From NCBI GenBank assembly GCA_020091685.1, contig CM034608.1, positions 11,613,046-11,677,045 on the forward strand: a DNA stretch of 64,000 nucleotides, read 5' to 3'. Numbering within the stretch: position 1 is the first letter of the stretch; every line of letters begins with the position of its first letter. Positions 1 to 12,474 of the stretch are shown here, piece after piece. Source of the DNA: Lutjanus erythropterus (taxonomy: Eukaryota > Chordata > Actinopteri > Lutjaniformes > Lutjanidae). The translations under genes and the position numbers were made by a program. The notes beneath the pieces are model-generated. The model had not been told where the DNA came from. It ran no database searches and worked only from the letters and a program-made list of their open reading frames with translations.

Positions 1-1504
1 TAAGTATAGCATATTTACAGCTACAGACTTCACTTAAACATTAAATAGCCTGCATCTTATTTATCAGTTAAAAGTGAGCATAACAGGCTGATTCTCTGAT
101 AAAAGACGTTTAAGAAAAACTATAATTATGCATGTTTGATACATTTAAACAACCATTTGTAGAACAGCAGTTCAATCATACTGGCCTGTGCCACTGCTGC
201 TGTGCTTTTGTGGAGGTAATATTATTGTCACCTCTGCTCAGTGACAGCTGCCATAGTACAACACTTAGCATGTGTAGAGACAGAGAGACAAAGACCTCCT
301 TGATCATGCGTCTTTCAAGCATACAGTCAGGCCGGCTTTAGATCAAATGTAACACTCTCAATCACAGCTCACTGTTTCTTGTTGCAATGACAGCTGTTAC
401 AGAGCTTCGCTTGTGTTCTCAGCGCACCGACAAACCTGCAAAGGCATCCACAAACATCAAGCACGCACACAAAGAGCATTGCTGAGTGGATTCTCGGACA
501 TACACACTTTTACATTCACACAATATGGACACATCAAGGCAAACTGATCTTGTTGTGTATGCAGACACACACTTGGCGTAGGCCCGCTCGCAGAGCTAAA
601 ACTGTGGTAGTACCACAGCTGTGGCATTGTCTGTCAGATTGCTAGTGCTTTTTCTTGATTTTATGGTTTGTGAATTCCAACTCAGTGGGTTCATTCACAT
701 AAGAGACATTGTGCTGACGCTCTCATCCGAATGACAGTGTGAGGGAGCTGGCAGGGGGTCGTGAGGAACAGAGGGGATAGACAGGATGGGAAGAGGGAGA
801 GAAATGAGTGACAATAGTGGTTAAAGAGCGGTACCTCAGCATACCTGCTGAGCATTGTGAAAAATATCCATTACATTGCGTTATATTCCTTTATTTTAGG
901 AGTTAATGATTCAAGGCAAATCAATTTTTTTTTGCTGAATTCTATATTTCTCAAGGGTGCATCACATCATTATTACATCATTACAAGTTTTGGATGCAGT
1001 GGTGCATTGGGAAAGAAATTTTTATAAACCAAGAGAAGAAGAAAACACAAGCACACCAACATTGTTTACAAGGTTAATTATAATAAGGTCGATCACTGTT
1101 AAAATAATTTTTGGATTCGGGCATGAATTTTTGGGTCCTTGAAGACCTTTACTCTCGAGTGGACAGACTGTTAAACCAAACTTCACTCTAAAAGCAGGTC
1201 TTTTATGGTAGAAGCACATTATTTCACAGTAAAAAAAAAACTTGTTACACCATCATCAGCTTTTGTCTGATTTTCTTCAATCTACAGCTACAATCGGCAC
1301 ATCATTTACTCAGTAATATCATTAACTACCCTGTGATCAAGTGTTTCCCACAGACCTATACATGTTGACTCCCAAGTAAATAAAATTGTAAATTGTTTTT
1401 TGGATTTGCAAAATGCAATGCAGCAGCTTTGATATATGATACCAGTAGCACTTTTACAGTACTTGTTTTCACCCTAAAGGAAAAGTAACGTATACCAGCA
1501 TGTT
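1..1504. other. Unclassified non-coding DNA
   Basis: No gene, RNA or recognised repeat family seen. The small frames at 132-341 and 957-1142 lack any domain. One short perfect hairpin lies at 602-618, with 8 bp arms around a single G. Confidence 0.6.
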
Positions 1505-2142
1505 TTCATTCCTAACTCATCAAATACTGACATTTTTCACAACCCCTCAGCGACTTCTACAGATGTGCACAGTGTCTGTTAGTTGCTGGATGAGACACAC
1601 TGGGCTTTTGATGCATTGAAAAGGGGGAGAAAGTCCATATCTGGAAAAGGTGGGCTGAATAGATGGCCCAAAAACAGAACTTTCTCCTAGGAGACTGGGA
1701 TTCGTGTCCCGGTGATGTCATGTGACTTACATAATGTTGTAATTGTAACCTAAAACAAAAGTGCGAGTGTTTGCACTATAACAACCACTAAATATAATGT
1801 TCAAAATAAAATGATCTAACTGCCTGCCTTAAACTAGCTAATGTGTTATTCACAGAAACTTTGCCTGAGAAAACAAAAACCAAAAAAGGTTTGTTTCATC
1901 TGATGTAACAGAAAACTATAGAAATAGTCAATCTTCACGTGGATGGTCTCATTAACATACGTAGGTTATATGGAGGTGTCAGTAATAAACTGAGACTGTT
2001 TCATAACCAGTTAAAATTCCTTGTAGTAGCTTTAACCATGTGGTTAAAAGTCTCATTCAGACACTAAGGGGTACCTTGTGTGCCTGTATGAGATGGTGGT
2101 GACAAAATGTCGGTATTTGACGAGGTAGGATGAGAAGGAGTT
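1505..2142 (+). mobile_element. Non-autonomous inverted-repeat DNA element, family F1, copy 1
   Basis: The left end at about 1505-1542 (reading TTTCATTCCTAACTCATC then AAATACTGACATTTT) is matched by the reverse complement of 2102-2142 (TTCTCATCCTACCTCGTC then AAATACCGACATTTTG), roughly 80% identity over about 38 bp. The body has a stretch with GGAGACTGGGATTCGTG and GTCATGTGACTTACATAATG that recurs in the other F1 copies at 23.5, 26.0 and 61.6 kb. It carries no coding frame, so it must have moved with enzymes from elsewhere. The superfamily is not assigned and no clear target-site duplication is seen. The shared ends and body are visible here; calling it a perciform-type repeat is recall. Confidence 0.65.
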
Positions 2143-2368
2143 GTGTATTATTATGGCTTCTCTAAAAAAAAAGTCAACCTTTTTTTTAAAGTTGTGGTAG
2201 CTCTTTATTGAAAAAGCTGGCTTGAGTTAAAAAGACTGTTCTGTGACTTTTATGGAAGCCAAATGTGAAGCATTCTGTTCCAGGGTGAGGATATTAAATA
2301 TCAAGGGCTCTGTGTAAGTATGGATTTATTGGCAGGGCAGAAATGAGCTGAATAGAGCAGGACAGGCT

Positions 2369-2370
<2 letters not shown>

Positions 2371-2407
<37 letters not shown>
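2371..2407. repeat. (CA)n microsatellite, 37 bp
   Basis: Uninterrupted CA dinucleotides, 18.5 units, followed by a degenerate TGACACTGACTGTGACTGTG run. Confidence 0.98.
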
Positions 2408-2409
<2 letters not shown>

Positions 2410-2610
2410 ACACTGACTGTGACTGTGGGTCCAATCTTGGCATCTCTCCGCTTCTTAATGAAGTGGCAAGTCCCGCTGCTCTTTCTCGTAGGCCAGCCAA
2501 TTAGGACACAGGCTGCAGGGTATTGACCAATCAAGTTGCTCGCTTTGGGCATTTAGTGCATGGCCTTGACGTTAATATAGCTAATCAGTTAGTGGAAAAA
2601 AACTCTTCGC

Positions 2611-2629
2611 TGTGTGTGTGTGTGTGTGT
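2611..2629. repeat. (TG)n microsatellite, 19 bp
   Basis: Uninterrupted TG dinucleotides, opposite in phase to the CA array 200 bp upstream. Confidence 0.95.
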
Positions 2630-2694
2630 ATGCTAAGCGTTCTGGAGATGCTGTAGGGTAAAACTATGTTAACAAGTATCGATTCACAGCCACT

Positions 2695-2905
2695 AAATTG
2701 ACAGAGATTGGAGGAGCAGCGAAGGACAGAAATGCGAAGGTGAAAAAGACAAGCGAGGAGTGACAAGAAAAAATAGCGGAAGAGAGAAGTTGGGAGAGAA
2801 TGGAGATTGGTGAAGTGATGAAGACATTAAAAACCAGAAGTACAGACCGAGATGAAAAGAAGGACTGAGATGGAAGCAAATGTGAGGGGAAGATAGACTT
2901 AGGCA
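2695..2905. repeat. Purine-rich (GA) low-complexity tract
   Basis: About 210 bp in which the + strand is mostly A and G without a fixed period. Its reverse complement gives a spurious serine/leucine/phenylalanine-rich frame. Similar tracts occur at 8.33-8.57 and 47.9-48.37 kb. Confidence 0.8.
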
Positions 2906-2934
2906 ACAAATAGACTGAGATTCCTCAATCTAAT

Positions 2935-3125
2935 CACCAGTGAGCAGACTGGGAAGCCACTTTGCTTTTGAGATATTTAATCGACTCTTTATAAATGAGG
3001 ATATTTGGCTGCAGTGCATGAGCGGAGCCCTCTTTTCTCCCCAGAGACTGATTATAATTTTCTTTTCAGGGCCTGTTATCTGCACACAGATGGATCCTTG
3101 TCCTTGCGCTGCAAAACATAACAAG
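2935..3125. other. Unique non-repetitive segment, possible conserved non-coding element
   Basis: Non-repetitive DNA with balanced composition, standing out from the low-complexity flanks; it contains an AT-rich homeodomain-like core (GATTATAATTTTC). Open frames on both strands lack domains. There is no alignment behind this; it is a guess from texture. Confidence 0.2.
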
Positions 3126-3730
3126 CTCTGATGTGAAAAGTTTTCCCCCGTATTCAGACTAATCCATTTTCTTGTCCAACTATTTCTAGAATAGCTTGTA
3201 CATCAAATGACAAGTCTTAATAACGGCTTGATAGGTCTGAACACTGAACATCTGCTATATTATATTATTTGTTGCATATACATGTGTCTTTTCCTAAATG
3301 TGCAGTGTAAGAATACGAGATTGGGTTCGTCTAAGCCCTGCAAACCTGACAAAAACTTAGAATGCTTCCGAGCAAAGCTGACTCAGATGTTGAAGAAATA
3401 GTATTTTGGGAGCTGCATAAACTGCAACTTGTATTGGTAATATTTTAATGATTTTATATGTAAAGCATAAGCCAGAGTGTCTTACTCTTAATCCATCCAG
3501 TATGTCCTGGCTCTGCCTCTGTCTTCTTCATTGGTTGTGCATGGAACATCTCCAGGGGCGGGCAAGCAAGGGACACACATCAAAACTACCTCATCTGACT
3601 CCTTTCAGGCCAAAGAAACATGAGGTGCTCTGCGCAGTATCACTGAGCACCTCTCTCATTTAAAGTGAGGAGAAAACCATAGATTAAAGGGCCAGTTTGA
3701 ATACCAGCACAGAAGTTAAGCAACGTAGTG
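3126..3730. other. Unclassified non-coding DNA
   Basis: Frames at 3207-3401 and 3448-3663 have no recognisable domain. No repeat family recognised. Confidence 0.55.
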
Positions 3731-4056
3731 CAGGGTGACCAGGTGTTCCACTTTATGAGGGACTGCACAGCATTTTTAACCCTTGTCCATGTCCCACATA
3801 TTGAGATCATGTCCAAATTTTGATTGGCTCCAGTTCTCAAAAGTCAAACCGCTGCAGGATAGATGCTTTTCTTAAGTCAGGCTTTATCCAGTGGTGTTTT
3901 ATGTCAAATGGCACGCATGTGGATCGAGTGCAGCTTAAAGGGCAGAGTAAAATGTCAAAATTTTAGATGACCTTTCAGCATCGGTGTCTCACATTGTCCC
4001 ACAAAAGATACTCTATCTCCCACATTTGTTTTTTTTGCTGGGATCTGGTCACCCTA
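3731..4056 (+). mobile_element. hAT-like MITE with CAGGGTGACCAG termini
   Basis: The left end reads CAGGGTGACCAGGTGTTCC and the reverse complement of the right end reads TAGGGTGACCAGATCCC, so the first dozen bases form a terminal inverted repeat. C/TAGGG termini on short elements are typical of hAT families, and this end resembles a common fish hAT terminus. The 326 bp interior carries no transposase. The flanking 8-mers (ACGTAGTG and GGCTCAGT) do not form a good target-site duplication, so the exact boundaries are uncertain. Confidence 0.65.
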
Positions 4057-4479
4057 GGCTCAGTAGCAAAAAAGGCCCACCTAAAGAAAAAAATAGCTTA
4101 TGTGAACCGTGTATTTAGAACATTTTCACAGTGATACCTTGCTGTCAGAAAATGTAAGCCAAATATTGCTCTCTCTCACTCAACTAGACACTTTTTGCAA
4201 AAACAGTCATTTTGCTTCACAGAGCGTGGGAGTTGCTGGTCTACTGCTGCCTTGATTTGTAAGTTTGTGTTATTGTGTGACTTAAGTGAATTTGCACTAA
4301 TCTTTTAAAACACTAAAGTCACACAAGAGCCAACATAACATTAAAATAACATTAAAATAAATGCCTGTCAGCATGTTGGCTCTCTGACCCATGATTACTT
4401 TGCAGAAGCTACTACATAATTAGATGAATACTCAGTATTTATGAGTGAGACCACACCAATCTGTGAACTCACCTTTCAT
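4057..4479. other. Unclassified non-coding DNA
   Basis: No gene or recognised repeat. Contains two adjacent copies of an ACATTAAAATA motif near 4336-4360. Confidence 0.55.
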
Positions 4480-5075
4480 TTTGACCTCAACTTCCCAGGT
4501 GTAAAGTTTTGTGCATCTTGCACGGCTGTGACACTGTCACCGTGACAACAGTCTGTCCACAGACAGACATATTAACACCTGCCAAAACACTAAAAAAACG
4601 CTTCTGTAGTAGTTCTCACAAAGTGTCTCCAGGACCGCATTTGCCATGATGACATGCACACAGATTCGCAAGGTGAATCCTAGCTACACTGTACACAAAG
4701 TTCCAACAACTTTCTGTCTGAAAATAATGCATTCTTATGGTAACAGCATTTGATGAAAACTGACTAGCTTCATTATTTAAGGTCTTAAGACTTTGCTGAC
4801 AAAATATGAGGTGAATCTGGTTACCCTGCCAGGAGCAGTTCCTGTAATTCTGTAATTTCCTGTTGCCGGTATGCGCCATGACTATGATTCATACCCACCT
4901 ACTTCTGGCGCCCTTGCTTGGACTACACCCATCTTCAAATTTGGCCTTCATTTTGATATCAAATACACACCTATGCAATTTCAAGACTTCATCTAACACG
5001 GTGACGCTTTGACATTGAAAAAATCTGTCCACAGAGATCAAACACCTGGCAAATATTACGTATACAACAACTGAG
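4480..5075. repeat. Degenerate duplicated repeat (units near 4487-4595 and 4952-5062)
   Basis: Both units start with TTTTGA and TCAA, pass through a GTGAC-rich middle, and share TCTGTCCACAGA followed by AACACCTG and CAAA. The second unit is preceded by TTCATACCCACC and a GGCGCC motif. The whole resembles a dispersed perciform repeat that I recall only approximately. No coding capacity. Confidence 0.5.
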
Positions 5076-6112
5076 AGTCGCATCAGAAAGTCAGTGAGGT
5101 CTTCACTGCATAAAAGGTAAACTCACACACTCACACACAGCAACTCCTGTGTGAACATTTGCTGCCATAAAATGATCAAATCTTTCTTGATATAAGTCTC
5201 TGACTAAATTATAGTCAAGTCAACATAAATCCCATTGTACTTTTTAAGGACATAACAGTGTGAGTTTTGAAATGCTTTTGAAATTAAACCATTCCACGCT
5301 TCACATCTTTAACGCAGGACTGAAATGTCAGACATACATCCACGGTTCCTTCGACAAAACTTAAAGATTAGCTATAAAATAGGACATCTTTTTCTCCAAG
5401 AGTGGGATTTGTCATCAGCATTAGTGTCAGAAAGTTCAGCCTGCACACCTACACCTGATGTGTATTGCTTAGCATGACTAAGAATGTCAGTGTGCTGAAC
5501 AGAGATGACAGTTTTGCTGTCACACACTCATTTTAATTCCAGGTGAGAGGTAGTGCTGTGTGTGTGTGTCATCCACTGGTATTTAATAAGATATGACATG
5601 ATGCTATTGTGCACCGGCATTCCTGGTACCAGTGTTGAGTCAAAGGGTTTCTATTAATATCAAACAGCATGCATTTAACGCAAAAAAAATCTTACCTTCT
5701 TATCTTCTTTTTGTACAGCCTGGCATTCAGTTGAATATAACAGCACGAACTACAGCCTACCATGCCCTGTTATCTCTGCAGAATGCATGAACACCTGTAA
5801 CTAGATGGTGTATATGGATAATTATATACATAATGGTACACAATTGGATTACACTGAATTGCACTGCATTGTGCAGGGGTGGTTTTTATTATACATACCA
5901 CCTGTGTGATATTTCTGTCCAAACATCCATCCAGAGAGTGATGGATTACAGAGTATAGTAACTTCAACTGTGGTCTGAGTGTAACTGCTGTTGTGTGCAC
6001 ATATGATAGTGGTTTAGATATTTTGCAGATCATTAGAGAAACACTTGTTTGATCACAGTTTCCAGAGTTAATGATAGGAGTGAGCATGACTCAATAATGG
6101 CTCTGTGGTATT
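5076..6112. other. Unclassified non-coding DNA
   Basis: No gene or known element recognised. A short TG run lies near 5559-5569. The antisense frame at 5770-6087 has no domain. Confidence 0.55.
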
Positions 6113-6236
6113 CGTGTGTGTGTTCTTGTGCTTCTGTCTTTGTGAGGACCATATTTTGACCTAGAGAGAGAGGACATTTTTGGAAAGTGAGGACATATTG
6201 GCTGGTAATCACGTCTTCAAAGGACTGTTTGAGGGT
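6113..6236 (+). repeat. Teleost GAGGACC-type dispersed repeat, 5' part
   Basis: TGTGTGTGTTCTTGTGCTTC is followed by TTTGTGAGGACCATATTTTG, a GAGAGGACATTTTTGG stretch, GTGAGGACATATTGGC and CTTCAAAGGACTGTTTGAGG. This order of GAGGAC motifs downstream of a GT run is a familiar fish repeat. The usual continuation (GTTAAGAC... and GGTTAGG-like text) is missing here, but a resembling stretch appears at about 7050-7110, which suggests that some 800 bp was inserted or that the copy is badly decayed. Confidence 0.6.
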
Positions 6237-7940
6237 GAACGCTAGAAGTGCCAGAATTCCATAGCTGCTGCAACTGCTATAAAGGGTCAGTTTGACTGTT
6301 TGATTTGTGTTAAATTAAAAGTAAATTTTATCAAGTTGAATTCTGTTTTCATCAATATGCGTGCCATTGCATATATTAAACTGTAATAATTGCATATATT
6401 CACAGAAGCACTGTGTAATAACAAGCAGAGATCCTATTGAAATTAAGTTTACCTAGAATTACTCACGAAAAGAAAAAAATTACATTTTTTAATACTATAA
6501 AACATTTTATTTTAACATATATGAAACATCTCATCCTAGACCCATTGCAAAAAATAATCATAGCCCACTAGAAAAGAGTGGAAATGAGCTGGTCTAAACC
6601 ATAAAAGCATAGAACCATATATTTCAGTCAGGTATCATTGGGTTTTGTCCTGATTACACCTTCTCCAAATCTGGCACCGCCTCCTTTTTATTGCATGCAG
6701 CTGTGGTGGTTGCTTCTGTTGCTATTTGTTATCATTGTTATTTTTGTGTATGTATTGAAATTGTGTAAAAATAAAACAAAAAAGTTGGAAATATTTCTGT
6801 TCATACTAAGTAAGGCTACTTTGTGTCAAATTTTGAGCGCTTTAACACCAAAATTCATCAAGGTATAGGTGTTGAGACAAAAAGTGTTACAGCCGTTCTT
6901 GGTCTCCCCTTTCTGTTCCTCACATTCCTCAGTTATTCTACTAATTATTGGAACTTTCATAAATAGATAGACAGAGAGACAGACAGATAGATAAAGACAT
7001 TGCAAACTGGAAAATAATAAAATTGGCTTTTGTGGCCATTCTAGAGTTAAGACAGGGTTTTTAGTGCTAAGATTTGGCTTAGGTTATCTTAAAGGTCATA
7101 GTTGGGGTTTAAAAGATCATTTATCATCAGTTTCTATCATACAGGTTTCAAAACAAACCCCCAGTTTAGCAAAACTTATTTAAGGTGACTTAATTAAGAT
7201 GCACAGGAGATTTTTCCAAACTGTTTGTTATAAACATCCATCACAGTTTACAGACCAATTTCCTGGTTCAGTTTACTGTTGTTGTGCACACACACACACA
7301 GTCTTTCAGTGCAATAAGGGACAATTTAACATTCTGGGTACACTTGCTTTTGGTTTTGGCTCACATAAAGTGGTTTAGAAAGCTTGGCTTAACTGCTGGC
7401 TTGTCTGATTGTCTTGACTGCTAGTGTTGTTTGCACCAGTGGACATTATTGCTGCAACCTTGCTGTGTTCCTAGATCTCAGCAAGAATTGTCAAGTCGAG
7501 TCAAATTCATGAATACTGCACCATATTGTAACAGAACATCTCAGTGAACTTTTCATACGAAGCCGGCTTAGACTGACCAAGAGCAAGCACTAAGGCAACA
7601 GTGAGGAAAGCATCTTTTTAACAGGCAGAAATCCTGAGCAGAACTTTTGATCAATAAATTGTCATCATAATTGATAGCAATGGTGTCAAAACTACAAATG
7701 CAAATATATGTGTGTGTGAATGAGATTTGAGGAATGTCAAAACATTTTTTCTACTGCGGAAAGACAGCTGCAGAGCATCAGTGTGAAGCAGGATTGTATG
7801 GATGAAGGCAGAGTGCAAAGGAGAGAGTAAATTAAAACTCAGTACTTTTTAACTGAGCTAGTTATCAAGAGAAGGTGCCAGTTATTGACTAATTCTGGGC
7901 AGCAGATGAGAGGCTCTTTACAGAACCTGGCACACACACC
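6237..7940. other. Unclassified non-coding DNA with low-complexity patches
   Basis: A GATA/GACA-rich patch lies at 6963-6995. The tetra-AT block at 6360-6410 contains ATTGCATATATT twice. Text at 7050-7110 may be the detached second half of the GAGGACC repeat. No gene seen; the frame at 6638-6868 is hydrophobic low complexity only. Confidence 0.5.
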
Positions 7941-8100
7941 AAACCGCAAAGATACACGCACACACGTGAAATCACTCCGACACACTCGTGCACGCACTCT
8001 CGCAAAACCACACTGACATGTATAAAGGCCCACACACGTATATAACCCCTCCAACACACATGTTCAACAGCCCCACCTCCACACACACACATACATTCCT
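7930..8100. repeat. CA-rich imperfect low-complexity region
   Basis: Many short CACA runs broken by CG, TA and CC, without a long pure array. It produces a cysteine/valine-rich antisense frame, part of the longest open frame of the window (7889-8593, minus), which I do not accept as a gene. Confidence 0.85.
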
Positions 8101-8310
8101 CCCTCATAATTATGCAGCCTTTATCCCCTCTCCTTGCACTCTGCGATACAGTAACTCTGCCAGCTCCGTCTTCACAGAGCTGTTTTATTAGCATACCGCT
8201 ATGATCACAGCTCAGCGCTTTATAGTGTGTATAAATGGCATTGCAGCATCGTTGTACTGGCATATGGTTAGTGTCTTGCTGATACCACACTTTTATTTGC
8301 TTATCGAATG
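8100..8310. other. Unique non-repetitive segment, possible conserved non-coding element
   Basis: Complex sequence lying between a CA-rich and a GA-rich tract, with CATAATTATG, TTTTATTAGCATA and ATCACAGCTCAGCGC words. Proposed only because the flanks are low complexity and this part is not. Confidence 0.2.
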
Positions 8311-8334
8311 TCACCGGGGGAGAAGATAGTCCTT

Positions 8335-8570
8335 TTTTTCTGGAGGAGAGAAAACAGAGAAAAGATCTACCTGAGATGAGAATGGTGGGGGAAACAGGAG
8401 AATTGAGGAATGACAGGTGAAGAGGGAGGATAATACGTGAAAAGAGGGGCGGAGAGGGGAGATTAGATATAACAGGGGAGCAGGGGAGTTGAGACATGCG
8501 TAAAGGATGAAGAGGGAAGAGGAGAGGAATGTCATTTAGTTTAGGAATATAAGACAGAAAAAGAGAGGGC
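8335..8570. repeat. Purine-rich (GA) low-complexity tract
   Basis: About 235 bp of mostly A and G on the + strand, with recurring GAGGGGA and GGGGGA words. Accounts for the N-terminal half of the long antisense frame here. Confidence 0.8.
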
Positions 8571-9419
8571 ATATGAGGATAGATTACTGTCACATATCAA
8601 AGTTTGTATATCAAAGTATTGAAAGTGTGGATGTTATACTGTAGTTTTAAGACCGAAAAATAGGATTTTAACACTTGGAAATAATTGCTTCCCTCTCACA
8701 GTGTCTGCAGTGCAATGTTTTCAGTGTGTTCAAAGCTGTAAAACTTGTTTTGCAGACATTCAAACTTGCTTTTTTTTTTTTTTTTACAGATTCAATTTCT
8801 TTTCAGATAACAGTAGAATCTGCTTTTTCTGCTTTGCATTCTGGAATTTCTGGCAGTGTTTTAACAGGGGACATCATCTGAAACTGAAAAAAGGGTATCT
8901 CCAAAAGACCAGACCAGGCTGGGCATGACCTCACAGATGCTCCATCAATGACATGTAAGGCGATCAGTGTTTTCACCGATCACATTGGACATCTATCAAT
9001 GTGAGTAGGAAGTGTATCTCCAGTGTTCTAAGCCGTGTTGCTGCTAAGACCTAATATGAGTCTGGTTTGAGATGCTTTCAAGTGAGTTGAACTTTTATGT
9101 GTTTTTTGTGTACATGATTGAAGAGACTGAGGAGTGGTGTTGGATGTGAGGCAGAGACGGCATCACCTGGAGTTTTTTTTTTTTTTTTTTACATCATGCA
9201 AACTGAAACAAAAACTTCACATGACTTAACAAAATACATAACGTAGGTCTAGTTGTTTTTAGTTTTCAAATAAGTAAATGTTACACATAGTGTACTTACA
9301 TTATACCAAATGTTTCCAACAATGTTCAAACGTGGAGAAATATGCAATTTATTTAAGGTAACAGTGTCTTTGGTTGCCTGTCAATGGCATTCAGGAAAAC
9401 ACAGAATAAGTTACAGTTA
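8571..9419. other. Unclassified non-coding DNA with T homopolymers
   Basis: T runs at 8769-8785 and 9173-9190. No gene or recognised repeat. Confidence 0.55.
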
Positions 9420-9602
9420 ACGTGAGTAAATATCACAGGAATAAAACATTACCTTCTCCGTTAATATGTCAGTAAGTTCTCCGCAGCAGACAACAACTCC
9501 CATGATTCCACACTATTTCACAACATCATCAAACTATGTCTTGTGTTATTGTCTTGATTGAGAGACCCCTAGCGGCAGAAATTATATACTGAGCATTTAA
9601 AG
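9420..9602 (+). repeat. Possible end of a dispersed fish DNA element
   Basis: The segment with GTTCTCCGCAGCAGACAAC, then GAGACCCCTAGCGGCAG and AATTATATACTGAGC ending in TTTAA resembles a dispersed perciform repeat from memory. I could not find its other terminus in the window, so extent and class are uncertain. Confidence 0.35.
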
Positions 9603-11206
9603 AAAGGAACTTTATGTGCCTGGAAGGGAAGGCGGATTCACGAAATAAAAACTAAATTAGTTACAAATGTGTTTGGCCTCCTGAATGATGGTTTTAGAGA
9701 CTTCAGGAACGTTTGTAACTTCCTGTTAAATCTCATGTAAGGAGCAGACGAGCGTGGTATGTTGAGGGCCACGAAAGGCTCATTTATACTTACAGTTTTA
9801 TGGTGAAAATCATTTACTTGTCTCTACACAGTGCATGCAGAATAATAGGTGTAGGTGTCAAATTGCCAAATTAGTCCAAAAGATAACAACAGTGATTTTT
9901 ATAAGGTTCATAAGGTTTTTACTGTTGAAGTAGAGGACTACATGTTAATACAAAATATAGGCCCAATGCTGGATTACCAGCACTGGGCCAGAGAATTTAA
10001 ACCCCTGGCTTCATCCATGGAAGCTGACAATTAGTTGATAATGATGAAGAAACATGCAGTGCTCATTAGTGCACTACACAGGGATGGAAGTATCAGTGAC
10101 CAGGAACACTGTAATCGTACAGGATCTCATAATGGAACACAGAGTGGTGCACACAGTTTAGACGATCCTGCTACAGCTGCCAAAGAAAAACCTTAAAATC
10201 TGCTGGGGGTTCAGGCGTCCAATGCAAATGTCATGATTTGGATGGCACCACGGGTGACACCATGGAAAATTATAGAGTAAGTAGACAAGGCACAGGGAAT
10301 ACTTCACATACAGAACATGTACATGCATAGACATATATCACACCTGTGAGCTCGTGCAGAGACATGAGATAAAGATAATGACATTTCCAGTATCTAAAAC
10401 TGTACTGCCTTTACTCCTATCCGGGGAATGTGATTTATGTGGAGGGTGTTTGTGAGTGTGTTGAGCACCCAGGTGGCCCAGGACTGCACTGTGAGAGCAA
10501 ATACATGCCTCAGCTTCGTCTCCTTCTCTTCTGTTCGCCTGCTCTCTGGACTCTACTCCATCATCCCTCCTCCTCCCCTCTCTGTGCATATGTTGCGTCT
10601 CCACTTAATGGATTTAAATAGTTTGTCTTCTCTCAGTCTCCTCCCCTTCCCTCATCATCTTCTTTGTACTTTCATCTGTCTCCTTTTAAGAGAGATTTTT
10701 TTCTTTATCTCAGTGTTTCTCTTCCTCAACTCAGATTTTTCTTAATATGATCTCTTCTCTCTACTCCTTATTCGTATTCTGATCTCAAATCAGTCATTAT
10801 CAAGACATTGTCTTTTAATGTGCGAGGGTATGCGCTTGTGTGTATGCACATGAATACATGTGTGTTTGTTGTGACAGAGAGGAGAGGAGAAGACAAGGAA
10901 GATAATGAGAAACAGCGATATGGTGGAGAGGAAATAAGTACAGGCATAAGACAATGAGCATGATGATGATATGCATCCTGGGTAAATCCATTCTTTCTAC
11001 ATGACCCATCCAACATCACCTCTGTCAAAAAATCTTTCTACATGTTGTCACTTCCAGCTCACAAAAAATGGCAGCTTTGTCACTGATTTTAGAGAAGTAC
11101 CTACAGTACCCTAGCTTGGAGGGCCAGTTCTGAATGTGCAGGACTCTGCAGGAAAGTCAGAAGAAGAAGAGGAAGTTCCACTGTAGACTTGGACAGTATA
11201 AAGGTA
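9603..11206. other. Unclassified non-coding DNA with a pyrimidine-rich tract
   Basis: A CT-rich tract covers about 10505-10760, followed by a GT-rich stretch at 10820-10875 and a GA patch at 10877-10915. Frames in both directions here are low complexity. No gene seen. Confidence 0.55.
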
Positions 11207-11290
11207 TTACAGTTAGAGTTAGAGTTGGAGTAAACTTTATTGTCCCCAAAGGGAAATTTGTCTTGGGCACAGTGCCACAGTCCGTTGCCT
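11207..11290 (-). mobile_element. 3' tail of a fish non-LTR retrotransposon, minus strand
   Basis: Read on the minus strand, AATTTCCCTTTGGGGACAAT runs into AATAAAGTTT and then a short periodic tail of AACTCT units (GAGTTA on the + strand). A GGGGA-CAATAAAGT ending followed by simple tandem tail units is the usual 3' end of several fish LINEs. The body is strongly 5' truncated, with no reverse-transcriptase frame. Confidence 0.6.
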
Positions 11291-12324
11291 TATACAAAAC
11301 CAGATAAAAACATCACAGAAACATAAACACTGACAGTTGCTTCACACAAAACATCCTTCTGATACTCTTATGTCCTACGGTATCCCAGGCTATTCAGAAA
11401 TCCCAACAGTATGCTATATTTTCATACCATGTCAAACTGATACTAAGATGCTGTGTTGAGGTGATATATTGTAGTGTGCAGCATGTGTCACAAGAGGTCA
11501 GTCTCTCTGCTGCTGGACAACAAAAAACATGGCATCTAGAGGATTTAAAGAGCATTCATGTGGTGTCGGAATAATGGGTAAAATGGTTTCCTGACTGGGA
11601 AAATGAAAGTGAAAGTAGAGGAGAGGACAGAAAAGGAGAAAGTTTTGTTTACATGAGTTGTTGACTGTTGACTTAATATATATGCAGAAATATGGTAGAC
11701 AAGAGTAAATGTTAGGTTGATAACTTTTTATTAATTCATGTATCACATATAAATTTTGGGTTGTATGTAATTTGCCATATAGTAAGTAATATGCAACTGT
11801 TAGTTGCTATCTACATAGAGTGACCTGTTTTTATCAGCAAAAACCCTGAAAACAAGTCCCTTACTCTACCATTAGTACCCTCTACTCTTAGTAGCATCCA
11901 TGTTGTATCCACTTTATGACTTAAAAACACATAAACACATAAACACACCAAAGTCAGAATAAAGACTTCTCACCTCAGAAACTGGGACTACCTGAGAAGC
12001 ACCTGAAAGCACTGAAATTTAAAGTACTAACAAGTTAAAAAAAAAAAAGAAAAATGCCTCTGCCCTGGGAGTATTTTGGGTTCAGTCTTGATGGTTAAGG
12101 TGAGCCACTGATTATACCGTCTATGGTGGCAGAGAGATGTGGTATATGCACGCTGAGCAGAGGAAAAGGTGAGCATTGAAGTTGTCAGTCTGGCAGTAAA
12201 TGGACACTTTAGGTTTGAGTTTGTCAGTGAATAAAGACTGCAACTTCTCAAGATCAAAGTAACTAGCTATGACGATCAGCTCTGCCTATGGATGAAGGTA
12301 CGAAAAAATAGATACTGCCCAAGC
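11291..12324. other. Unclassified non-coding DNA
   Basis: No recognised element. An A-rich run lies at 12036-12052, and short ACATAAACACATAAACAC repeats lie near 11930-11948. Confidence 0.55.
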
Positions 12325-12474
12325 CTACTGCACCACCGTGTTTCGACAGTATCCTAGATAGTCATCCCATTGCGGCCACCGTAGTTTAGAACGCTTAGAA
12401 CGGGATGGTGAGACAACATGTTTGAAATCTGCAGGCTCCTCACTAGATGCCACCAAATCCTATACATTGGTCCT
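12325..12474 (+). mobile_element. Right half of a non-autonomous DNA element (AGGTCCAGTGTGTA family)
   Basis: The copy contains GGCCACCGTAGTTT, then CTCACTAGATGCCACCAAAT, then CCTATACATTGGTCCT. The reverse complement of this end (AGGACCAATGTATAGGATTT) matches the left terminus of the fragment at 40326 (AGGTCCAGTGTGTAAATTTA), which is how a terminal inverted repeat of one family should look. The left half is missing. Confidence 0.6.

Noticed and set aside
3065-3130. Possible exon after a TTTTCTTTTCAG acceptor-like site
   Set aside because: The frame closes within about 65 bp, has no domain, and no donor site follows at a fitting place.
7889-8593. A 234-codon antisense open frame, the longest in the window
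   Set aside because: It spans a GA tract and a CA-rich tract; the protein is low complexity with no domain, and composition explains its length.
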